This document shows positions 1 to 7,911 of a stretch of 16,013 bases of DNA, piece after piece. Below the pieces are notes generated by a model. It saw only the letters and a list, made by a program, of their open reading frames with translations. It did not search any database and was not told where the DNA came from. The stretch lies in the NCBI GenBank assembly GCA_041859205.1, contig JBHEKU010000007.1, positions 1 through 16,013 on the forward strand, in the 5' to 3' direction. The first letter of the stretch is position 1, and every line of letters starts with the position of its first letter. The position numbers were made by a program, and so were the translations under genes. This DNA comes from JAFDZO01 sp041859205 (GTDB lineage Bacteria; Bacteroidota; Ignavibacteria; Tepidaquicellales; Tepidaquicellaceae).

Positions 1-198
1 ATTCCAGTCCTGTTCAATGTAGTTATTGTAAGGACTTAAACCCAGATTCATTACTTTGCCCGCAGTGTAATATGCGGTAAAATCCATTTGCAGACTTTGA
101 CGGCTGACCTGCTCAATAAAAAAGATAATCCGAATTAAAGATAAGAGAAACAGAATGGAGAGTGTAGTAAAAAGTAATATTTTCTTTTGCTTTTGCAA
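1..198 (-). CDS. GT87/DUF2029-like polytopic glycosyltransferase, N-terminal part (cut by window start)
   Basis: An open frame of 66 codons reads to the window edge. It begins with a TTG four bases after the stop of the upstream methyltransferase-glycosyltransferase gene. Residues about 7-28 form a hydrophobic membrane segment (ILLFTTLSILFLLSLI). They are followed by DFTAYYTAGKVMNLGLSPY (residues 39-57), which resembles the DF-x-x-YY-x-AG-K...G-x-x-PY signature near the first periplasmic loop of GT87/DUF2029 polyprenol-phosphate-dependent mannosyltransferase-like proteins. Most of the protein lies outside the window, so membrane topology and catalytic residues cannot be checked. An in-frame TAA eight codons upstream contains no ATG after it. 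The first internal ATG would remove the membrane segment, so TTG is the likely start. It is the last visible gene of the glycan operon and probably acts on the outer face of the inner membrane using a lipid-linked sugar. Confidence 0.72.
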   Translation of the reverse strand, partial: MQKQKKILLFTTLSILFLLSLIRIIFFIEQVSRQSLQMDFTAYYTAGKVMNLGLSPYNNYIEQDWN

Positions 199-202
199 AA
201 GA

Positions 203-1621
203 CTACAGATTAAATTTTATCTTTCGCATTGCGAAGAAACACATACGAAGCAGCATCATACCATCGCGAAAACGGTTTATATTTGTTTCGCCGTATGTGC
301 GCTCGCCGTAGCGGACAGGAATTTCTATAATTTTCAAATTCAGTTTTGCAGCGCCGAAGAGCAAATCAAAATCTCCGAAGGGATCAAAATCTCCAAAGTA
401 TTTTCTGTTCTCAACAAGTTTTATATAATCATTTTTGAATAACACTTTTGTGCCACAGAGTGTATCGGTTATTCTTTGTTCAAGCAGCCAGCTGAATACA
501 TTGCTGAAAAAAATATTGCCGGCCTTATTCAGACTGCGCATTGCTTTTTCATGCATCTGGTAAACTAATCTGCTGCCGTTTATAAATTCACCCTTGCCTG
601 TGCTTAAAGCATCATAAAATTTAGGCAGGTCTTTTGGGGCGACGGTTAAATCAGCATCGAGTATCATTAAAATATCTCCTGTGGCATTTTCAAATCCTTT
701 CCTTACGGCATCACCTTTACCTTTGCCCGGCTGCTTAAAAAGTTTTATGTCTTTATCGGTATTCTGTGCTATTACTTCTTCTATTTTTTTATAAGTATTA
801 TCGCTTGAATTTCCTTCAACAAAAACTATTTCTGTTCCGCTTCCCATATGAGGAATTAACCTGACTATATTTTCTATATTTCCTTCTTCGTTTCTGGCAG
901 GAACAAGAACAGTAACTTTATAATCTTCACTCCCTTTTACTTCAGAAATATCGTTGTTGGCTACCACATATCCGGTAAGACATAGCCTTTTTATAATTGG
1001 AAGCTTTGCAAAATACTTATTTATGAATGAAGTTATGAATGGAATTTTGACCGGCATTAAAAGCATACCGCCGGTCCTGACTACATCAAATTCTGCAAGT
1101 GTTAAAAGGTTTTTTATTTCATGAATGTAGAGCCAGTTCTGTTCGCCTTCTTTCATTTTTAAGCCGAGCTTTTCTGCTGCTTTTAATACAGGATTCCAGA
1201 AGTAGTTTCGGTATGTTACTATTACCTTTGTACGGGAGTGGCAGAATATTTTTAATCGTTCAAAAACATTCTGTATATCGTTGAGAGTACCTATTAAATC
1301 ACATAAGATTATGAAATCAAACTGCTGATTTATTTCTTTTGCTCTTTCATTAAAATCATCACTCTCTACATCTAAACATGCGAATTTTATATTGGGATAT
1401 TTTTGCTTTGCATTCTGAATGTGATACGGATTGAAATCAAACCCTGCTTCAACTTTATTACCGATTGCATGCAATGAATCCCCTTCGGCGCATCCTACTT
1501 CAAGTACTGAAGCATTTGCAGGAATTAAGTTCTTAAATAGATTTTCAAGAGAATCGTAATAGAATTTATTCCTCTTTCTCCAGTAATTTTTTTCTTCGGC
1601 CTTTTTTTTAAAATCTGTCAT
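203..1621 (-). CDS. Fusion protein: SAM-dependent methyltransferase plus DPM1-like GT2 glycosyltransferase
   Basis: This 472-residue protein carries two enzymes. Residues about 1-215 are a class I SAM methyltransferase: motif I is VLEVGCAEGD (39-48), an acidic residue follows the second strand, and LCDLIGTLND lies near 106-115. Residues about 234-472 are a GT2 domain with a VTVLVPARNEEGNI start (236-249), GKGKGDAVRKG (299-309) and the metal-binding LDAD (321-324). The GT half resembles dolichyl/polyprenyl-phosphate mannose synthase and has no C-terminal membrane anchor. The expected product is a polyprenyl-phosphate sugar for the GT39 and GT87 enzymes encoded on either side; the sugar is not known. 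The methyl acceptor is unknown and could be a sugar or lipid intermediate. The start is ATG, 21 bases after the preceding gene. The domain calls are secure; the coupling of methylation to sugar transfer is inference. Confidence 0.85.
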   Translation of the reverse strand: MTDFKKKAEEKNYWRKRNKFYYDSLENLFKNLIPANASVLEVGCAEGDSLHAIGNKVEAGFDFNPYHIQNAKQKYPNIKFACLDVESDDFNERAKEINQQFDFIILCDLIGTLNDIQNVFERLKIFCHSRTKVIVTYRNYFWNPVLKAAEKLGLKMKEGEQNWLYIHEIKNLLTLAEFDVVRTGGMLLMPVKIPFITSFINKYFAKLPIIKRLCLTGYVVANNDISEVKGSEDYKVTVLVPARNEEGNIENIVRLIPHMGSGTEIVFVEGNSSDNTYKKIEEVIAQNTDKDIKLFKQPGKGKGDAVRKGFENATGDILMILDADLTVAPKDLPKFYDALSTGKGEFINGSRLVYQMHEKAMRSLNKAGNIFFSNVFSWLLEQRITDTLCGTKVLFKNDYIKLVENRKYFGDFDPFGDFDLLFGAAKLNLKIIEIPVRYGERTYGETNINRFRDGMMLLRMCFFAMRKIKFNL

Positions 1622-1642
1622 TCTTATTTCTATCTTAACTCT

Positions 1643-2989
1643 CTATTTAAAATACAACAAATAAAATTCTGCTCCCCATACTCCGAGTAGAAACAAATTG
1701 AATAAAACCGCAGTAGCTTTTTTCCATTTGGCTATACCATAAAAATCCGTTTTATAGTGGTAAATAAAATAAACTGTACCGATTATAAAAAACGGAATCA
1801 GGACATAGTGATATCTTGCCAGAGCAACAAACATAAAAAATGTGAACAGCCAGCTGAATATCATTCCCCATAAAAAAAAAGTTTTTCGTTTCATCATCAT
1901 AAGTCCCCATAACCCTAAGCTCATAACAATAAAATATGGAATATTAATTAAAGCTATCCAAACAGGGCTGACACTTTTATAAACCTGAGTTGAAGTAGAT
2001 TCCTTTCCGTCACCTTTAGTGAAATATAAAATTATCATTCGTTCACTGGAGAAAAGATAGCCGAGTTTTTTTATTCCGGTAATTAAAAATTTAGCCGGAT
2101 TGTTTACGGCGTAATCAATGCCGAGCTTAAAAAACTCTTTATCTCTTAATGCTTCATCTTCAATATTAAATAAGGGATTTGACTCCTCTATTTTATGATA
2201 CCACGTTCCTGTGGCATTAGGATTACTGCCTGACCAGAATGTAAATCCGCCCTGCGTTGCGATTGTGTATGTGTTTAAAACAGTTTTGTTTCTTATCAGC
2301 CATGGAGAGATAACAAAAAACGCTCCTATGAAAAATAATAACGAATATTTTAGAAAGCCGTTTAAATTTATTTCTTTTCTTTTGTAGAAAAATAAAAATA
2401 TCGGAATTAATAATATCGAAGGGGCGAATGAGGAACGGATTAAAATCGCATATCCCCAGAGCAGTCCTATAAAAAAAACATATTTGAAAAAGTTATCTTT
2501 TAATACTATGAATAAAATAAGGATAGATATAAAGCCGAATAATGGCTCAGTAAGAATTGTCTGGCTGAACAATATATTCGATGGAAAAAAAGCAAAGATT
2601 GCCAATGCTATCAAAGATTTTTTTTTATCAAAATAATTTAAACAAACTCTGAAAAAAAGATAGCATGTAAATATTTCAAGTACGGACTGTACTATCTTTA
2701 CATAGAATTGTTCGGGACCGAAAACAAAATATAAACCCGAAAGAAAAATAGAATAGCCCGGAGCAATTACTCCTGTAAGTTTTCCTTCAAATGAATATGT
2801 GAAAGTATTTACGATGCTTTGAGCAAGAGAATGGTATACATAACTATCTGAACGGATTTCAGACGGAAGAAAAAAAGCCAGCAGAATTTTTAACAGAAAC
2901 GATAAAGATATAATGCTCCAGAGTATCTTTTTATAGGAAGTATTTTCAATTGCAGTATTCAATAAACTCTCGTTAAATTTTTTCTGCAA
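1643..2989 (-). CDS. Polytopic glycosyltransferase, GT39/GT83 (PMT/ArnT-like)
   Basis: A 448-residue integral membrane protein with about ten hydrophobic segments. The first segment (about 22-41) is followed by a periplasmic loop with RSDSYVYHSLA (46-56), whose Asp sits where GT-C enzymes such as ArnT and PMT place their catalytic acidic residue. APGYSIFLSGL (76-86) and FPSNILFSQTILTEP (135-149) are also typical of this superfamily. Such enzymes transfer a sugar from a polyprenyl-phosphate carrier onto a lipid, glycan or protein at the outer face of the inner membrane. The DPM1-like domain encoded just downstream could supply the donor. The TTG start follows an in-frame TAG directly, and the gene overlaps the end of the upstream methyltransferase gene by 17 bases, so translation is probably coupled. 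The acceptor cannot be deduced. Confidence 0.78.
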   Translation of the reverse strand: MQKKFNESLLNTAIENTSYKKILWSIISLSFLLKILLAFFLPSEIRSDSYVYHSLAQSIVNTFTYSFEGKLTGVIAPGYSIFLSGLYFVFGPEQFYVKIVQSVLEIFTCYLFFRVCLNYFDKKKSLIALAIFAFFPSNILFSQTILTEPLFGFISILILFIVLKDNFFKYVFFIGLLWGYAILIRSSFAPSILLIPIFLFFYKRKEINLNGFLKYSLLFFIGAFFVISPWLIRNKTVLNTYTIATQGGFTFWSGSNPNATGTWYHKIEESNPLFNIEDEALRDKEFFKLGIDYAVNNPAKFLITGIKKLGYLFSSERMIILYFTKGDGKESTSTQVYKSVSPVWIALINIPYFIVMSLGLWGLMMMKRKTFFLWGMIFSWLFTFFMFVALARYHYVLIPFFIIGTVYFIYHYKTDFYGIAKWKKATAVLFNLFLLGVWGAEFYLLYFK

Positions 2990-3782
2990 CTAAAGTTACA
3001 CCCGTGCCTTCGGGGTTATCAGTTCTCACATCAAGCCACATCAAAATCAAAACAAACCAAAGTGTGAATATATAATAGAACGGCAAAAGTAAAATTAAAA
3101 TCTTTGATGCGCCTGCCATAAGAATCGGATACTTTATTCCCCATCTCCATGAGATAGTGCCGTACTTACCATAGGCATATTTGAAGTGAGTCATTGTTAG
3201 TCCGGCTCTTTTCAGTTTGCCTTCGATATCTTCTTTTGAGTAACCTAATCTTGCATGCTCTTCAATAAAGCTTTCATCGCTTTCATCATGCGCATCGCTG
3301 CCGCCTAAGTTAGATGGAGTGTTGATTAAAAGTTTCCCTCCGGGTTTTAAAGCGCGGTGATAGTTCCTGAATACAAGCTCATCTTCTTCTATATGCTCCA
3401 TAACATCAACGCATAAAATGAAATCATATTTGTTCTCAATATTTATTTTAGTCAGGTCGGCAATTTCAAACTTTGCATTTTTATATCCTTCTTTGCTGAA
3501 GAAATAATTGCAGTCGGCGACCTGGTCATCTTTCACATCAACGCCTAGTATAGTACAGTTCGGAAATCGTTTGGCAAGAAAATATGAATATTGGCCAAAG
3601 CCCATGCCGGCATCGTATATATCAAGTTTTTTGTTTGTATCAGGAAAAATTTCTCTTATCATTTTTCTGACGTGCCATGAGCGGAGAAACATAAGGTCAA
3701 GCAGCTCATAGAATATTTTTCTCAGAAAAATATTTCTTGCAACAGCTTTTGCAAAAACGTTTTTAATTGGATCGTATTTCAT
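2973..3782 (-). CDS. Class I SAM-dependent methyltransferase with C-terminal membrane segment
   Basis: A 269-residue protein with a clear Rossmann-type methyltransferase core. Motif I is DAGMGFGQYS (57-66), the acidic end of strand 2 is GVDVK (80-84), VDVMEHIEEDE spans 125-135 and the post-core PGGKLLINTPS spans 147-157. This order matches the Methyltransf_11/UbiG-like branch. A long hydrophobic stretch (about 228-250, rich in L, F, Y and W) should anchor the C-terminus in the membrane, which is less usual for the family and would place the enzyme next to lipid-linked substrates. It lies between the flippase and the GT39 gene, so a methylated sugar or capping residue of the exported glycan is a reasonable guess. 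The start is ATG, 22 bases after the flippase stop. Substrate unknown. Confidence 0.82.
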   Translation of the reverse strand: MKYDPIKNVFAKAVARNIFLRKIFYELLDLMFLRSWHVRKMIREIFPDTNKKLDIYDAGMGFGQYSYFLAKRFPNCTILGVDVKDDQVADCNYFFSKEGYKNAKFEIADLTKINIENKYDFILCVDVMEHIEEDELVFRNYHRALKPGGKLLINTPSNLGGSDAHDESDESFIEEHARLGYSKEDIEGKLKRAGLTMTHFKYAYGKYGTISWRWGIKYPILMAGASKILILLLPFYYIFTLWFVLILMWLDVRTDNPEGTGVTLVAEKI

Positions 3783-3804
3783 TTTATATTTTTATGGATT
3801 CTAA

Positions 3805-5283
3805 TTATGAATTTTTTCGGAATAAGTTTATTTTTAAATATTTGTTGATAAACCCTTTAATGCTGTATAGTTCAATATTTTCAAAAAATCTGCCGAGATA
3901 AAGCAGTAAGAAGAAAGCAGCAATCAGTGCTAAATTTATTCCAAAATCGAAAAGCAGATTATCTTGTTTTATAAGTGTTGATAAATAGACCAACCCTATA
4001 TATAATACTGAAAGCAAAATTAATTTATAAATCTCAAGTTTTATAAAATAGTACCTTTTAGATTTTATATAAAGAAATACTATAAGCAAAATATTTGAAA
4101 GCACCGATAATATTCCTGCGGCATATATTCCATAATAACGGATAAAAATAAAATTACCAATAACATTAAACAGCAGAACTAAAAAAGTAAACCAGGTAAC
4201 AATTTTTGATTCCTTCTTGTAGAGAAATCCGAAGCCGACAACTGTGAATAAAGAAAGAACGCAGTTAGCAAATAGAATTATCCTTATTGTATTAATTGCT
4301 TCCCATAGCTTAGGATTTTTCACAAATAATTTTAGTGCTTCAGGCATTATAAGTGATGCTAATAACGAAACAAAAATAATTGCAAAAAATAAATAAGTAG
4401 ACATCTTTGTGAAATATCTCTCGGCATTTTCCTCGTTAACCTTTTTATAAAAGAGACCGCTGAATGCTAAAGAGAATGGCATAACAACTAAAAAATTTGT
4501 CAGACTGCCTACACTGTAACCGACAGTATAAACTCCAACCATATCCATCGAAACATAACTGGTTAAAATAAATCTGTCCACTGTATTCAGCAGCATACTT
4601 AATATTGCATATACCGTCCAGAAAAAAGAAAAATTAACTATATCTTTTATACTTTCTTTATCAAAGTTTATCTTAACATTTTTGATAATCACCGGAATGC
4701 AGAAAATAAAAACTATCATCGGGGCAAGGAACTTCGCCAAAAATATAAAATCGAAATCGCTCTTCTGAAAATAAACAAAATATATCTGCAGAAAGAAACT
4801 TATGAATAAACTTGAAAGAGCAATTGTACTGTAGAGTCCCGGTTTTTGTTTTAATCTTGCTATACAAAGCGGCAGAGCGAGCAGAGATTCAAATATACAA
4901 ATAAGAAAACAATAAAAAATTACGTTGCCATAAATTTCCTGCTTCAGGAAGAGCTGTGAAAAATTATTTTTAAATATTATTCCTACAATTAAAAAAACAA
5001 AACAATTAAGCACGAGAAGCATTAGAAAATTGAACAGAAGTTTTTTTCTCTTTTCCTCATTCAGAGTTGAGCAGTGCGTAATAATCGTTGTTTCAAATCC
5101 AAACAGACACAAAGTAAATAAATACTGCCAGAAAGTTTCAAGAAGATTTATATTGCCTATTGTTCCCGCAGAATAAGCGGAAGTATACAGCGGTATAAAC
5201 ACAAACGAGAGCGCCTTGCTCGCAACTCTGCTTAGCCCGTAAACGGCTGAGTGCTTTAATGTATGTTTTAGATCCTCTAACAA
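3805..5283 (-). CDS. Wzx-like polysaccharide flippase (MOP/MATE superfamily)
   Basis: A 492-residue, highly hydrophobic protein with roughly 12-14 membrane segments. The N-terminus LKHSAVYGLSRVASKALSF (about 8-26) is the typical opening of oligosaccharide repeat-unit transporters. Proteins of this family flip undecaprenyl-diphosphate-linked glycans from the cytosolic to the periplasmic face of the inner membrane. The operon context of two cytosolic glycosyltransferases upstream and two GT-C-type enzymes downstream fits this role. The TTG start is forced: an in-frame TAA, the stop of the upstream GT4 gene, sits one codon before it, and no ATG occurs before the first membrane segment. The two genes therefore share one frame and are separated by TAA-ATA. 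No polymerase (Wzy) or ligase is visible in the window. The substrate is unknown. Confidence 0.87.
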   Translation of the reverse strand: MLEDLKHTLKHSAVYGLSRVASKALSFVFIPLYTSAYSAGTIGNINLLETFWQYLFTLCLFGFETTIITHCSTLNEEKRKKLLFNFLMLLVLNCFVFLIVGIIFKNNFSQLFLKQEIYGNVIFYCFLICIFESLLALPLCIARLKQKPGLYSTIALSSLFISFFLQIYFVYFQKSDFDFIFLAKFLAPMIVFIFCIPVIIKNVKINFDKESIKDIVNFSFFWTVYAILSMLLNTVDRFILTSYVSMDMVGVYTVGYSVGSLTNFLVVMPFSLAFSGLFYKKVNEENAERYFTKMSTYLFFAIIFVSLLASLIMPEALKLFVKNPKLWEAINTIRIILFANCVLSLFTVVGFGFLYKKESKIVTWFTFLVLLFNVIGNFIFIRYYGIYAAGILSVLSNILLIVFLYIKSKRYYFIKLEIYKLILLSVLYIGLVYLSTLIKQDNLLFDFGINLALIAAFFLLLYLGRFFENIELYSIKGFINKYLKINLFRKNS

Positions 5284-5286
5284 TAT

Positions 5287-6429
5287 TTATCCTGCAATTA
5301 TTTCCTGAACAAAACTTTCCCACATATATTTCTTTTTTTCTTCACTTACGTTCTTGCTGAATTCTTCTTCTCTGTTCTCTTTATAAAACTTCAATATCGA
5401 TTCAGCTATTTGTAAACTATTTTTCGGCTCAACTAAGTATCCCGTCTTCTCATTCAAAATTACTTCAGAGAGACCGCCGACTTTTGTAGCTATAACCGGC
5501 TTATCGTAGAAGTAAGCAATCTGTGTAATTCCGCTTTGAGTAGCCGAGTTATACGGCAGCACTGCGCAATCACATGCAGAGAAAAAGTAACGGACTTTCT
5601 CATTAGGCATAAACTCCGAAACTACAAAAATATTTTTTTCTAAATTGTTCTGCTTTATCTGCTCTCTGTACTTTGTTTCATCTTCGTAAAACTCACCGAC
5701 TACTAATAATTTCACATCCATTTCCTTCACAACGTCCTTCATTGCATCGATTAAATAATTTAATCCTTTATACTTTCTTATATAGCCGAAGAACAAAATT
5801 ACTTTATCTTTTATAACATCTACTCCAAATTCTTTTTTTATATACTCACGCGCTTCATTCTTTTCAATTTTATCTCCGAATAAATTATATACGGGATGTT
5901 TCGAATGAATGACAGGTTTATTTTTTTTGTTAAAGAGCTTTAAATCTTCTGCAACTGATTCCGATAACACCTGAAACTTATCTCCCTGGCTTAAAGCAAG
6001 TTTTGTTAAAAATGTATCGCCGAATCTTTTTTCATGGGGAATAACGTTATCTGCCTGAAATAAAACCTTAGCTTTTGAAAACTTCCTGATAATCCAAGCC
6101 AAAGTAAAAAATGCCGGAGCGAAGAAAGGTATCCAGTACTTAATTATAATAAGGTCGGCATTTTCTTTCGCGATTTTAAATCCCCACTTAATCCAGTTGA
6201 AAGGATTAACCGAATCAATCGAAATTACATTGCTGCCTTCTTTAAACTCAGTCAGCGGTTTGCCTTCTTCGTATTGTGTCTTGCCCGGGAATAAAAATTC
6301 AGGATACTGCCTTTTGAATGAATAAATTTTTACATCATTATCTTTTGACAAATATTTATACATCAGCTCATTGAAGTGAGCCATTCCTCCGCGCATCGGA
6401 TATGCCGTTCCTATGATAATAATTTTCAA
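5287..6429 (-). CDS. GT4-family glycosyltransferase
   Basis: A 380-residue two-domain GT-B enzyme without membrane segments. The N-terminal strand KIIIIGTAYPMRGGMAHF (2-19) has the glycine-rich acceptor-side loop. NVIPHEKR (128-135) is a conserved inter-domain segment. The C-terminal nucleotide-sugar domain contains GYIRKYKGLNYLIDAM (215-230) and PYNSATQSGITQIAYF (292-307), followed by KPVIATKVGGLSE, the usual GT4 donor-binding region. The first Glu of the classical E-x7-E motif appears to be replaced by Gln (Q298). It should add a sugar from a nucleotide donor to a growing lipid-linked glycan in the cytosol. The TTG start is forced because the in-frame stop of the preceding GT2 gene lies three codons upstream. 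Donor and acceptor cannot be assigned. Confidence 0.86.
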   Translation of the reverse strand: MKIIIIGTAYPMRGGMAHFNELMYKYLSKDNDVKIYSFKRQYPEFLFPGKTQYEEGKPLTEFKEGSNVISIDSVNPFNWIKWGFKIAKENADLIIIKYWIPFFAPAFFTLAWIIRKFSKAKVLFQADNVIPHEKRFGDTFLTKLALSQGDKFQVLSESVAEDLKLFNKKNKPVIHSKHPVYNLFGDKIEKNEAREYIKKEFGVDVIKDKVILFFGYIRKYKGLNYLIDAMKDVVKEMDVKLLVVGEFYEDETKYREQIKQNNLEKNIFVVSEFMPNEKVRYFFSACDCAVLPYNSATQSGITQIAYFYDKPVIATKVGGLSEVILNEKTGYLVEPKNSLQIAESILKFYKENREEEFSKNVSEEKKKYMWESFVQEIIAG

Positions 6430-6435
6430 AGACTC

Positions 6436-7230
6436 TTATTGTTTTAAAACTTTATTCTTATTTTTTAACTGAAAAAGCTTAGCGCCTAATTTTGTATTCG
6501 TAATCTTATCAAGTAAATTCGAACGTAAAAACCACAGCTGCATTTTTAAACTATTGCCTCTGTATTTTATATAGCTTTCTTTTTCTTCGCGTTTACCCAG
6601 CGCCTGCTTTTCACTGCTTGTGCCACCCGGATAAAATTTTACTATAGGGTAATCAATGTGTTTAAATTTTTCATCGGCAATTCTAACAATAAAATCGTAG
6701 TCCATTGCAATGCGTTTGTTCTTATCAAAGAGTCCGTACTTATTGTACAACTCTCTTTTCACAAACATCGTGGGGTGGCCGATTGTAGAAATCCCTCTAT
6801 ATAGATGTTCAGGATTAAATGCTTTTCCTGTCACAACCCATGCGCCGCCGCGATATTGGACATAGTTTCCGTGCGTCCACATAAGCGCACTATCTTTTTC
6901 AAATTCATCTGAAACTCTTTTTACAATACTTTCATCATAATATTCATCTCCTGCATTCAGCAGATGAATAACTTCACCTTTACTTCTTAAAACTCCTTCA
7001 TTAAAGCTTGACGAGATATGTTCGTCTTTTATATTTTCCCATCTTCTGTACTCAGGCAATATAATTGATTTGAGATAATCATCTATATCCGGCTTAGTTG
7101 ATGCATTTATTATCAGATGCTCATCGGGTTTTTGTGTCTGCATGTCAACGGATTTGCACGTTCTCTTCAGCTCTTCTAAATCATTAAAACATATAGTTAC
7201 AGTCGATATTTTATTGTTTCTTGGCTGCAT
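6436..7230 (-). CDS. GT2-family glycosyltransferase (WcaA-like)
   Basis: A GT-A glycosyltransferase of 264 residues from the chosen ATG at 7230. The nucleotide-binding strand KISTVTICFND begins seven residues in, as in relatives. Further on are LLNAGDEYYD, which takes the place of the usual DXD in this NAGD/NSGD subgroup, and GHPTMFVKRELYNKYGLFD followed by AMDYDFIVRIAD, the acceptor-side conserved block. The frame stays open to an ATG at 7311, giving 291 residues. That 27-residue extension is hydrophobic, partly encoded by a 12-bp tandem repeat and unlike the family start, so the shorter form is preferred. It is the first gene of the glycan operon and probably adds a sugar in the cytosol. 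Its TAA stop is in frame with the GT4 gene three codons downstream. Confidence 0.83.
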   Translation of the reverse strand: MQPRNNKISTVTICFNDLEELKRTCKSVDMQTQKPDEHLIINASTKPDIDDYLKSIILPEYRRWENIKDEHISSSFNEGVLRSKGEVIHLLNAGDEYYDESIVKRVSDEFEKDSALMWTHGNYVQYRGGAWVVTGKAFNPEHLYRGISTIGHPTMFVKRELYNKYGLFDKNKRIAMDYDFIVRIADEKFKHIDYPIVKFYPGGTSSEKQALGKREEKESYIKYRGNSLKMQLWFLRSNLLDKITNTKLGAKLFQLKNKNKVLKQ

Positions 7231-7278
7231 TTTAGCGAATATCAATATAAAATTAATAGCAGTGAAATGTAATTCACA

Positions 7279-7314
7279 AAAGACATTCTTAAAGAACATT
7301 CTAAAGGACATTCT
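7279..7314. repeat. Three tandem 12-bp repeats (aaagaacattct-like)
   Basis: Copies at 7279-7290, 7291-7302 and 7303-7314. The second and third differ by one base (aaagaacattct, aaaggacattct) and the first carries a one-base shift. They lie upstream of the preferred GT2 start and 60 bases from the divergent DUF4199-like gene. They could be direct-repeat operator sites for the divergent promoters or a slipped-strand expansion. Confidence 0.7.
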
Positions 7315-7373
7315 TTTACAATCTTATTTTTCATTTTTAATGATTAGTTTTACACCTTAACATAAAAAACACC

Positions 7374-7886
7374 ATGCATATTACTTTGAAATACGGACTA
7401 ATAACAGGAATTGTTTACAGCATTATAACCCTTATTCTCTTTTTCGTTTTCGGAAACTCAATTAATTTCACCACTAAGTTTTTTATTGATTTTCTTCTGC
7501 TGAATTTAGTTCTTTATGTTTTTCTTTATTTTCCTATTAATAAAAAAATAAATTCGTTAAGCGAGCAAAAATATTATTACGGCGAAGGCATGAAGGTCGG
7601 CTTTACAACTGCCTTTTTCGCATCCATTGTAATAGTGGTTTTTATTTTTGTTTTTTATAAATTCATTAATCCTGAAATTTTTGCTTCGATAAAACAAAGC
7701 ATGATACCTGAAATAAACAGCACCAGTCTCGATTCGCTTAAAAAAAGCGGCTCAATAAAAACTCTGATTGCAAACTCCAGCCCCGTTACTCTTGTGCTTC
7801 AGCAGTTTTCGTTTACAATAATTTCAGGAATGATTGCATCGTTTATACTTGCAGCTTTTATTTCAAAGAAAAAAGCTAAACAATAA
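7374..7886 (+). CDS. DUF4199-like integral membrane protein
   Basis: A 170-residue protein with four hydrophobic segments, at about 8-27, 32-54, 74-96 and 140-163. A polar loop (about 97-135) precedes the last one, and the end is a lysine-rich cytosolic tail (SKKKAKQ). The opening LKYGLITGIVYSIITLILFF and the charged YYYGEGMKVGF between helices 2 and 3 resemble DUF4199 proteins, which are frequent in Bacteroidota and have no settled function. The assignment rests on pattern recognition only. The ATG is preceded by ACACC and no obvious Shine-Dalgarno. It is the first gene of a plus-strand unit with tag (25-base gap) and the ion channel gene, and diverges from the glycan operon. Confidence 0.68.
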   Translation: MHITLKYGLITGIVYSIITLILFFVFGNSINFTTKFFIDFLLLNLVLYVFLYFPINKKINSLSEQKYYYGEGMKVGFTTAFFASIVIVVFIFVFYKFINPEIFASIKQSMIPEINSTSLDSLKKSGSIKTLIANSSPVTLVLQQFSFTIISGMIASFILAAFISKKKAKQ

Positions 7887-7911
7887 TTTTTTATTTTCAA
7901 TATTTCCAATA

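Noticed and set aside
155..442. A plus-strand frame of 95 codons opposite the start of the window
   Set aside because: It lies antisense to the fusion protein gene and the GT87-like gene, both of which show strong family motifs.
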